A model generated the notes under the pieces. The model did not search any database. It was not told the DNA's origin and was given only the letters and a program-made list of their open reading frames with translations. Both the position numbers and the translations under genes were made by a program. 64,000 bases of DNA from Alphaproteobacteria bacterium. GTDB taxonomy: Bacteria; Pseudomonadota; Alphaproteobacteria; Micropepsales; Micropepsaceae. Within the stretch, counting starts at the first letter, position 1. Every line of letters starts with the position of its first letter. The stretch spans positions 106,228 through 170,227 of the forward strand of contig JAFKFG010000006.1 in NCBI GenBank assembly GCA_017307355.1. The letters are read 5' to 3'. Shown here piece after piece: positions 57,958 through 64,000 of the stretch.

Positions 57958-58793
57958 CCGCAGCGACGATTTTCTCTCCAAGCACCCGAAGCCGGTTTCC
58001 CGGCTTCGGGCTTTCTTTGGGATTCACGCTTTTCTATTTGACCGGGATCGTGCTGGTGCCGCTTCTGGCGCTGGTGTTGCGCCCGTTCAGCCTGCATCTG
58101 GAGGATTTCTGGACGACGATTTCCGCGCCCCGGGTGCTGGCGGCGCTGCGCCTGTCGTTCGGCACGGCATTGGCCGCGGCCGCGATCGATTCTTTTTTCG
58201 GGTTCATCGTCGCCTGGGTGCTGGTGCGCTATCGCTTTCCCGGCAAGCGATTGATGGACGCGCTGATCGACCTGCCATTCGCGTTGCCGACGGCGGTGGC
58301 GGGCATCGCGCTTTCCACCCTCTATGCGCCCACCGGTTGGGTGGGCAGCCTCTTGGCGGATTACGGGATAAAAGTCGCCTATACGCCCTGGGGCGTGCTG
58401 GTGGCGATGATCTTCATCGGCTTGCCCTTCACGGTGCGCACCTTGCAGCCGGTGCTTCAGGATCTGGGACGGGATCTGGAGGAAGCGGCGGCGACATTGG
58501 GCGCCACGCGGCCACAGGCCATCATGCGGGTGGTGGTGCCGATGATGATGCCGGCGCTGCTGACGGGTGCCGCGCTCGCCTTCGCGCGGGGCGTGGGTGA
58601 ATATGGCTCGATCATCTTCATCGCCGGCAATCTGCCGATGAAGTCCGAGATCGCGCCGCTCCTGATCGTCACCAAGCTGGAGCAATTCGATTATGCGGGC
58701 GCCGCCTCCATCGGCGTGGTGATGCTGGCGGCCTCCTTTGTGCTGCTGCTGGCGCTCAACGGCTTGCAAGTCTGGGCGGCGAAGCGGCGATGA
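57954..58793 (+). CDS. cysT: sulfate ABC transporter permease CysT (CysU)
   Basis: Inner-membrane permease of 279 residues with six helices, forming the channel with CysW. The sequence begins with a soluble segment ([20 protein letters not shown]). It then shows the conserved [31 protein letters not shown] near 84-114 and the EAA coupling loop [25 protein letters not shown] near 176-200, which docks to CysA, ending in [19 protein letters not shown]. Four-base overlaps with sbp and cysW indicate one operon. Confidence 0.96.
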   Translation: MTAATIFSPSTRSRFPGFGLSLGFTLFYLTGIVLVPLLALVLRPFSLHLEDFWTTISAPRVLAALRLSFGTALAAAAIDSFFGFIVAWVLVRYRFPGKRLMDALIDLPFALPTAVAGIALSTLYAPTGWVGSLLADYGIKVAYTPWGVLVAMIFIGLPFTVRTLQPVLQDLGRDLEEAAATLGATRPQAIMRVVVPMMMPALLTGAALAFARGVGEYGSIIFIAGNLPMKSEIAPLLIVTKLEQFDYAGAASIGVVMLAASFVLLLALNGLQVWAAKRR

Positions 58794-59638
58794 AAAAGAC
58801 CCGTTCCGCCACCGACGATCCGCCGCTGCTGCGTTATCTGCTGTGCGGCATCGCCTTTGTGTTCATTGCCTTGTTCCTGGTCCTGCCGCTGATGGTGGTG
58901 TTCAGCGAGGCCCTGGCGACGGGGCTGGGCCCCGTATGGACCGCCATCACCGATACCGACTCTCTGGCCGCGATCCGTCTGTCATTACTGGCGGCGGCTA
59001 TCGCGGTGCCGCTGAACACGGTGTTCGGCATCGCCGCGTCCTGGGCCATCGTCAAATTCGATTTTCCCGGCAAGGCGTTCCTGGTGACGTTGATCGATTT
59101 GCCGTTCTCGGTATCGCCGGTGGTGGCGGGCCTGATCTATGTGCTGGTGTTCGGCCGCCAGGGCTGGTTCGGTTCCTGGCTCACCGACCATGACATCCAT
59201 ATCCTGTTCGCGTTGCCCGGCATCGTGCTGGCCACCATCTTCGTCACCTTCCCCTTCGTCGCGCGCGAACTGATCCCGCTGATGAGCGACCAGGGCCGGG
59301 AGGATGAAGAAGCCGCTTTGTCTCTAGGTGCGTCAGGGTTCGCCACTTTCTGGCGCGTCACCCTGCCCAACATCAAATGGGGCCTGCTGTATGGCGTCCT
59401 GCTCTGCAATGCGCGGGCGCTGGGCGAGTTCGGCGCAGTGTCGGTGGTGTCGGGGCATATCAGGGGCCAGACCAACACCATGCCGCTGCATGTGGAGCTG
59501 CTCTACAACAATTACGATTATGTCGGCGCTTTTTCCGTGGCGGCGCTGCTGGCCCTGCTGGCGCTTCTCACCCTGGCCCTGAAGTCGTTTCTGGAATGGC
59601 GCTATGCCGACGAGCTGGCGGCGGTCCATCGCCATTAA
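58790..59638 (+). CDS. cysW: sulfate ABC transporter permease CysW
   Basis: Second permease, 282 residues and six helices. It resembles Cys[34 protein letters not shown] near 86-118, the EAA loop [25 protein letters not shown] near 171-195, and [42 protein letters not shown] near 205-246, which is specific to CysW. It overlaps cysT by four bases. A 48-bp gap with a small GTTGC/GCAAC hairpin separates it from cysA. Confidence 0.96.
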   Translation: MKKTRSATDDPPLLRYLLCGIAFVFIALFLVLPLMVVFSEALATGLGPVWTAITDTDSLAAIRLSLLAAAIAVPLNTVFGIAASWAIVKFDFPGKAFLVTLIDLPFSVSPVVAGLIYVLVFGRQGWFGSWLTDHDIHILFALPGIVLATIFVTFPFVARELIPLMSDQGREDEEAALSLGASGFATFWRVTLPNIKWGLLYGVLLCNARALGEFGAVSVVSGHIRGQTNTMPLHVELLYNNYDYVGAFSVAALLALLALLTLALKSFLEWRYADELAAVHRH

Positions 59639-59686
59639 AGAGAGAGCGTTGCGTCGGCGCGAGCCGGAGCAACCAAAGGTAAAGTT

Positions 59687-60406
59687 ATGTCGCTGATCAT
59701 CGATTCTCTGTCCAAACGGTTCGGCGCCTTCCCGGCCCTGAACGGCGCCAGCATGACCGCGCCGCAGGGCGCGTTCGTGGCGCTGCTGGGCCCGTCCGGC
59801 TCGGGCAAGACCACCTTGCTGCGTATCCTGGGCGGGCTGGAGGGCGCGGATCAGGGGACGGTGCGTTTTGCCGACATGAACTGGTTGGACATGCCAGCGC
59901 GCGAGCGCAAGGCGGGCTTTGTGTTTCAGCATTATGCGCTGTTCCGGCACATGAATGTGGCCAAGAATATTGCTTTCGGACTGGAAGTGCGGCCACGCGC
60001 CCAGCGGCCCAGCCGCGCCGATATTCAGCGCCGGGTGCAAGACTTGCTGGCGATGATGCAGCTGGAAGGATTGGGCGACCGCTATCCCAGCCAGTTGTCA
60101 GGCGGCCAACGCCAGCGGGTGGCGCTTGCCCGCGCGCTCGCCATAGAGCCGCGCATGCTACTGCTGGACGAGCCGTTCGGCGCGCTGGATGCGAAGGTGC
60201 GCAAGGAGTTGCGCATCTGGCTGCGCCATATCCATGACAAGGCCGGCGTCACCACCGTGTTCGTGACTCACGATCAGGAAGAAGCCTTTGCGGTGGCCGA
60301 TCTGGTGGCGGTGATGAACCAGGGCCGCATCGAACAGATGGGCACGCCCCAGGATGTGCGCCGCGATCCGCGCACCAAATTCGTGTCGGAATTTCTGGCG
60401 GTCTAG
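59687..60406 (+). CDS. cysA: sulfate ABC transporter ATPase CysA, short form
   Basis: ATP-binding subunit energising sulfate import. The 239-residue protein has Walker [10 protein letters not shown] at 35-43, the Q loop [22 protein letters not shown] near 84-105, the ABC signature [16 protein letters not shown] near 137-152, Walker [12 protein letters not shown] near 157-167 and the switch His in [11 protein letters not shown] near 190-200. It ends at [10 protein letters not shown]. coli CysA has about 365 residues with a C-terminal regulatory (TOBE-like) domain, which is absent here. The nucleotide-binding core is complete, so it should be functional. Confidence 0.93.
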   Translation: MSLIIDSLSKRFGAFPALNGASMTAPQGAFVALLGPSGSGKTTLLRILGGLEGADQGTVRFADMNWLDMPARERKAGFVFQHYALFRHMNVAKNIAFGLEVRPRAQRPSRADIQRRVQDLLAMMQLEGLGDRYPSQLSGGQRQRVALARALAIEPRMLLLDEPFGALDAKVRKELRIWLRHIHDKAGVTTVFVTHDQEEAFAVADLVAVMNQGRIEQMGTPQDVRRDPRTKFVSEFLAV

Positions 60407-60420
60407 AGCGACGGCCAGGA

Positions 60421-60492
60421 GCCGATAGCGGCAGCGTATCGGCGAGAGCCTGCGAAGCAGGCGAGCGGTTTTCCCCCGGCGCCGGAGGCGCC
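60421..60492. other. cluster of three hairpins after cysA
   Basis: Three perfect stems lie in a row between the convergent cysA and FAD oxidoreductase genes: GCCGATA/TATCGGC (60421-60443), CCTGC-GAA-GCAGG (60449-60461) and GGCGCC-GGA-GGCGCC (60478-60492). None has a good T tract. They may jointly form a transcript end or barrier. Confidence 0.5.
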
Positions 60493-60536
60493 TATTAAAT
60501 AATTGGGCGCGTCCGCGCCGCGCGACCAAACAAATT

Positions 60537-62138
60537 TCAACGGCCTTCGACGATCGCCAGCGCCACCGCTTCGGCCAGCTTGATGCCGTCCACGCCCGCC
60601 GACAGGATGCCGCCGGCATAGCCCGCGCCTTCGCCGCCGGGGAAAAGTCCCGGCGTATTGACGCTTTGAAAATCGGCGCCGCGCGGCACGCGCACGGGCG
60701 ATGACGTGCGTGTTTCCACGCCCGTCAGCACGGCATCTTCCATGTCGAAGCCTTTGATCTGGCGCCCGAAGGCGGCAAGCGCCTCGCGGATCGCGGCGAT
60801 GGCATAATCCGGCAGGCAGGTCGCAAGGTCGGTGGGTGTCACCCCCGGGCGATAGGAGGGGATCACGCTGCCCAATTCGGTGGACGGGCGTGCCGCCAGG
60901 AAATCGCCCACCTTTTGCGCGGGCGCGGCGTAATTCTTGCCACCCGCCACAAAAGCCTGTGCCTCCCAATGACGCTGCAAGGCGATGCCGGCCAACGGGC
61001 CTTCGCCATACGGCGCATAATCGTCCGGGGTAATGCCCACCACGATGCCCGCATTGGCGTTGCGCTCGTTGCGTGAATATTGACTCATGCCATTGGTGAC
61101 GACGCGACCTTCCTCCGACGCCGCCGCCACCACCGTGCCGCCGGGGCACATGCAGAAACTATAGACCGAGCGGCCATTGCTGGCGTGATGCACCAGCCGG
61201 TATTCGGCGGCGCCCAATTGGCTGTTGCTGGCGCCGAATTTGGCCTTGTCGATCAGGCTTTGCGGATGCTCGATGCGAAAGCCGATCGAGAAGGGCTTGG
61301 CTTCGATGGCGACGCCCCGGTCCAGCAACATCTGGAAGACGTCGCGGGCGCTGTGGCCCACCGCCAGCACCACATGATCGGATTTCAGTTCTTCGCCGTT
61401 TTCCAGGCGCACGCCCTTCAGGCGGCGGCCGTCCAGCAACAGGTCCGTCACTTTGCTCTTGAAGCGATATTCGCCGCCCAGTTTTTCGATGGTCTCGCGC
61501 AAGCTTTCCACCATCGTCACCAGCCGGAAGGTGCCGATGTGAGGATGGGCTTCAGTGAGGATTTCCTCCGGCGCGCCCGCCTTGACGAATTCGGTGAGTA
61601 CCTTGCGGCCGAGGAAGCGGGGATCCTTGATCTGGCTGTAAAGCTTGCCGTCGGAAAATGTGCCCGCGCCGCCTTCGCCGAACTGGACGTTGGATTCCGG
61701 GGTGAGGATATTCTTGCGCCATAGCGCCCAGGTATCCTTGGTGCGTTCGCGCACCACCTTGCCTCGTTCCAGGATGATGGGGCGAAAGCCCATCTGCGCC
61801 AGCACCAGGCCCGCGAACAGGCCGCAAGGCCCTGCGCCGATCACCAGCGGGCGCTGGAAATTCTCCGGTGCGCGGGCGACGAATTTATAGTCGGTGTCGG
61901 GGGCCGGCTTGACATGGGCATCGTTCAGCCGTGTCAGCAGCTTGTCTTCGTCCGGCACGCGGACATCGACGGTGTAGACGTAAAATATCCTTGGCTTCTT
62001 GCGCGCATCCTGGCCGCGCTTGACCACGGTGAAATCCGTCAGCGCGGCGCGGCCGATCTTCAGCTTGGCCGCGATGGCGGCGGCAAGCGCGTCGGGCGCG
62101 TGATCGATGGGAAGGCGCAGGTCGGTGATACGCAGCAT
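60537..62138 (-). CDS. FAD-dependent oxidoreductase of unknown substrate
   Basis: A 533-residue flavoprotein of the NAD(P)/FAD-dependent family typified by COG2509. Residues 1-90 form a small alpha-beta domain (ITDLRLPIDHAPDALAAAIA; KKPRIFYVYTVDVRVPDE). The FAD dinucleotide fold follows: RPLVIGAGPCGLFAGLVLAQMGFRPIILERG near 96-126. Further motifs are FGEGGAGTFSDGKLYS near 152, the second FAD-contact HVVLAVGHSARD near 255, FCMCPGGTVVAAASEEG near 327 with two Cys, and LFPGGEGAGYAGGILSAGVDGIKLAE near the end. The reaction is not known. It starts 5 bp after the Lrp-type regulator gene and is probably regulated with it. Confidence 0.85.
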   Translation of the reverse strand: MLRITDLRLPIDHAPDALAAAIAAKLKIGRAALTDFTVVKRGQDARKKPRIFYVYTVDVRVPDEDKLLTRLNDAHVKPAPDTDYKFVARAPENFQRPLVIGAGPCGLFAGLVLAQMGFRPIILERGKVVRERTKDTWALWRKNILTPESNVQFGEGGAGTFSDGKLYSQIKDPRFLGRKVLTEFVKAGAPEEILTEAHPHIGTFRLVTMVESLRETIEKLGGEYRFKSKVTDLLLDGRRLKGVRLENGEELKSDHVVLAVGHSARDVFQMLLDRGVAIEAKPFSIGFRIEHPQSLIDKAKFGASNSQLGAAEYRLVHHASNGRSVYSFCMCPGGTVVAAASEEGRVVTNGMSQYSRNERNANAGIVVGITPDDYAPYGEGPLAGIALQRHWEAQAFVAGGKNYAAPAQKVGDFLAARPSTELGSVIPSYRPGVTPTDLATCLPDYAIAAIREALAAFGRQIKGFDMEDAVLTGVETRTSSPVRVPRGADFQSVNTPGLFPGGEGAGYAGGILSAGVDGIKLAEAVALAIVEGR

Positions 62139-62143
62139 AACAA

Positions 62144-62614
62144 TCAGTGGTGGGGTAACGGGATGGCGGTGGTGTGCTTCAATTCTTCCATGGCGAAGGC
62201 GCCCGACACGTCGGTGAGGGGGGCGCTGCGGATCAGCTGTTTATAGACCCGGTCATAGCCTGCGATATCGGCCACCCGGATCTTGATCAGATAATCCACT
62301 TCGCCGGTCATGCGGTAGAATTCCACGATCTCCGGAATCTTGCGCACGGCCTCGGCGAAGCGTTCCAGCCATTCCTGGCTGTGCTCGCCCGCCCGCACCA
62401 TCACGAACACGGTCATCCCGGCGCCCAGCTTGACCGCGTCCAGCAGCGCCACCCGTTTGAGGATATAGCCTTCTTCCTCCAGCCGGCGGATGCGGCGCCA
62501 GCAGGCATTCTGGGAGAGGTGAATCGCTTCGGCGATTTCACTGATGGAGCGTTCGGTATTTTCCTGCAAAATCGCAAGAATGCGCAAATCTATCCCATCT
62601 AATTTGCCAGTCAC
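62144..62614 (-). CDS. Lrp/AsnC family transcriptional regulator
   Basis: A 156-residue regulator. The helix-turn-helix domain (KLDGIDLRILAILQENTERSISEIAEAIHLSQNACWRRIRRLEEEGYI) covers residues 3-52. It is followed by the RAM ligand-binding and oligomerisation domain with MTVFVMVRAGEHSQEWLERF, VEFYRMTGEVDYLIKIRV and HTTAIPLPHH. Two GTG starts are possible (62614 and 62629); 62614 gives the typical family start MTGKLDGIDL. It lies 5 bp upstream of the FAD oxidoreductase gene and probably controls it in response to an amino acid. Confidence 0.9.
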   Translation of the reverse strand: MTGKLDGIDLRILAILQENTERSISEIAEAIHLSQNACWRRIRRLEEEGYILKRVALLDAVKLGAGMTVFVMVRAGEHSQEWLERFAEAVRKIPEIVEFYRMTGEVDYLIKIRVADIAGYDRVYKQLIRSAPLTDVSGAFAMEELKHTTAIPLPHH

Positions 62615-62714
62615 GGTATAAAATCCCACGAATTAACCTGATCGCAACAGTAAACGGGAATAAATTCGAAAGAAAGCGCCCTATAGTATCCTGGCATCGA
62701 ATGGGGTCTTTGCC

Positions 62715-62927
62715 ATGTTTGCGCGCCTGTTTCTCACCCATCCGCAATCGGTCGGCGAAGGGTATTTCGAGCATCAGCGGGTGGCTTTCTCCTTCGCGGG
62801 CACGCTGCTTCTGGCGGGCTGCGCCTGCCTGCTTCATGCCTTCATCCCCGGACTTTGCGAGCGCACCGCCAGCCAGCGGATCGAAACCCTGCATGGCCGG
62901 ATGGTCGCCAACCGCCGCCGGCACTGA
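62715..62927 (+). CDS. small DUF6356-type membrane protein
   Basis: A 70-residue protein starting MFARLFLTHPQSVGEGYFEH, with one hydrophobic helix (VAFSFAGTLLLAGCACLLHAF near 23-43) and a basic C-terminus (ETLHGRMVANRRRH). The THPxSVGExYxEH start and PxLC motif after the helix match small alphaproteobacterial proteins I recall as DUF6356; their function is not known. The stop is directly followed by a perfect terminator, so it is a single-gene unit, divergent from the Lrp gene. Confidence 0.82.
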   Translation: MFARLFLTHPQSVGEGYFEHQRVAFSFAGTLLLAGCACLLHAFIPGLCERTASQRIETLHGRMVANRRRH

Positions 62928-62950
62928 AAAGCCCGGCATCCGGGCTTTTT
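62927..62950 (+). terminator. intrinsic terminator of the DUF6356 gene
   Basis: AAAAGCCCGG (62927-62936) pairs perfectly with CCGGGCTTTT (62940-62949) around a CAT loop and ends in a T run. It begins on the last base of the stop codon. Confidence 0.92.
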
Positions 62951-63084
62951 GCCTGGCTATCCCGAAAATTGCCCTGAAGGCTTAAAGGGTTCCTTTTCCC
63001 TCACCGATGTTTGATTTGCCGCCGGTCCCGGCGCGGGCGAATGCTTGTCGCGCGGAGGGACCGCGCCATTCGGGGGAGCTTGTC

Positions 63085-63759
63085 ATGCGTCGCTGGAAAT
63101 CCGTGTCGGCCGCCCTGGTTTCGCTCAACCTTCTGGCCACGGCCGCGGCCCAGGCGGCGCCCTGCACCACCCCGGCCGAATGGGCGGCGCTCCGATCCGC
63201 CGCGGTCCAGCAGGAGCTGATGGTGGCGGGCCTCACCTGCCAGGCAATCGCGTCCTATAACCGTTTCGTGGTCGCATACCGGGGCGAATTGCAGGCTTCC
63301 GATGCCGATCTGAAGGCCTATTTCATCAAGCGCAATGGCGCGCGGGGCGAGGCCGCCTACGACACCTTCAAGACCAAGCTCGCCAATCTCTCCTCGCTCA
63401 GCGAGATCTCCAATACGTCCGGTTTCTGCGCCGCCATGCGGGCTGCGTTCGCCGAGGTGGGGCGGCAGAGCCTGGCTCAATTCGTCGCCGATCAGCGGCT
63501 GCTGATCGCGCTGCCGGAACAGCAATTCTGCAGGGCCGACCCGGCGCGGCCGGTTTTCGCCGAGGCTGCCCCGCCGGACCGGTTCGCCGCCGCCCAGCCC
63601 GCCCGCCGAAGCCCGCCCGCCTATCGCCTGCCGCGGGATGCGGACGAGGAGGATGCGGACTATGGCAGGCCCCCGGCCTATCAGCCGCCCCAGCCTTACG
63701 GGCCGCAAACCTGGGCCCCGCCGCCCTATCCTCGCGCGCCCGGTTATTACGGCCGCTGA
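63085..63759 (+). CDS. exported protein of unknown function with Pro/Tyr-rich tail
   Basis: A 224-residue protein with a signal peptide (RRWKSVSAALVSLNLLATAA, ending AQA). The mature domain, about 25-155, is helical with four cysteines: APCTTPAEWAALRSAAVQ, AGLTCQAIASYNRFVVAYRGE, TSGFCAAMRAAFAEVG and PEQQFCRADPA. The last 60 residues are disordered and rich in Pro, Tyr and Arg (AYRLPRDADEEDADYGRPPA, QPPQPYGPQTW), which may contact the cell wall or another polymer. The ATG at 63085 is preferred to an in-frame ATG at 63007 because the signal peptide begins here and GGGGGAG lies upstream. I do not recognise a named family. Confidence 0.8.
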   Translation: MRRWKSVSAALVSLNLLATAAAQAAPCTTPAEWAALRSAAVQQELMVAGLTCQAIASYNRFVVAYRGELQASDADLKAYFIKRNGARGEAAYDTFKTKLANLSSLSEISNTSGFCAAMRAAFAEVGRQSLAQFVADQRLLIALPEQQFCRADPARPVFAEAAPPDRFAAAQPARRSPPAYRLPRDADEEDADYGRPPAYQPPQPYGPQTWAPPPYPRAPGYYGR

Positions 63760-63893
63760 GGGGGAATCTGCCCCAGGGCGGATCGCTTGAGTGCCCCACC
63801 GTTCTGGTGCAAAAGGGCCGCCTTCCGCGCCAAAGTATCGGGCGTGCCGGTGGCCAGGACCTGAGGTCTGTGGGCCACGGCTGAAGTTGGATT

Positions 63894-63987
63894 GGAGCTG
63901 TGGCCGAGAGGCTGAAGGCGGCGGTTTGCTAAACCGTTATAGGGTTGTAAAGCCCTATCGAGGGTTCGAATCCCTCCGGCTCCGCCA
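63894..63987 (+). tRNA. tRNA-Ser (anticodon GCT)
   Basis: The 94-nt cloverleaf has acceptor GGAGCTG/CGGCTCC with one G-T pair, D-arm GCCGAGAGGCTGAAGGC, anticodon GCT at 63928-63930 in the TTGCTAA loop, and a long class II variable arm (TATAGGGTTGTAAAGCCCTATC). The T arm is GAGGGTTCGAATCCCTC, and CCA is encoded at 63985-63987. The large variable arm and anticodon GCT identify a serine tRNA reading AGC and AGT. Confidence 0.96.
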
Positions 63988-64000
63988 TACTCAAACGGCC

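Noticed and set aside
63007..63084. N-terminal extension of the exported protein from the ATG at 63007
   Set aside because: It would bury the signal peptide 26 residues inside. The ATG at 63085 starts a standard signal sequence with a ribosome site upstream.

Overview
This 64 kb window is a chromosomal segment of a GC-rich Gram-negative bacterium, almost certainly an alphaproteobacterium. The evidence is a COQ9-family protein, an imuA-imuB-dnaE2 mutagenesis cassette preceded by the alphaproteobacterial LexA box type (GTTC-N7-GTTC), NADP-type isocitrate dehydrogenase, MlaA, a TonB-dependent receptor and two RND pumps. I could not place it below class; the gene set fits small soil or aquatic lineages. 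I see no phage, IS element, CRISPR array or conjugation gene.

Layout. 1-7.6 kb is housekeeping: trmJ (cut by the window edge), icd, a GGDEF protein, purE-purK, asd, a def-COQ9 operon and rpsU. The 327 bp between purK and asd is the most unusual non-coding part: a Thr/Lys-rich leader peptide, an intrinsic terminator with a competing antiterminator segment, and then a second, differently coded copy of the first 14 asd codons. 7.7-15 kb holds a DmeF-like metal exporter, a Dcp-type peptidase, a YkgJ-family protein and a 1148-residue fusion of GH18, NodB deacetylase and family 2 glycosyltransferase. 15-20.6 kb is the SOS cassette imuA-imuB-dnaE2, read leftwards. 20.8-26.9 kb is gltB-gltD.

27-36.3 kb is a leftward exopolysaccharide cluster: initiating sugar transferase, WecB/TagA-type transferase, Wzx-like flippase, two GT2 enzymes, an O-antigen ligase/polymerase-type protein, a GH10 hydrolase and a Wzz/GumC-type co-polymerase with a kinase-like domain. 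DedA and a tandem array of 17-bp repeats follow. 37.4-45.4 kb is an mdtABC-type tripartite pump operon with an odd adaptor tail and a low-complexity insertion in the second permease. 45.4-55.7 kb holds mlaA, a polytopic membrane protein, a large TonB-dependent receptor, and a second RND operon (permease, adaptor, FKBP). 55.9-60.4 kb is a probable sulfate import locus: Rrf2 regulator, small secreted protein, sbp-cysT-cysW-cysA. 60.5-64 kb has an Lrp regulator with an FAD oxidoreductase, two small proteins and tRNA-Ser(GCT).

How they work together. GltBD, Asd, PurEK and sulfate import are core nitrogen, amino acid, purine and sulfur functions. The polysaccharide cluster and the GH18-NodB-GT2 fusion point to a surface-polymer lifestyle. 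The pumps, MlaA and the receptor form an envelope transport and defence block. Coordinates and translations were read directly; family assignments rest on recognised motifs without database searches.
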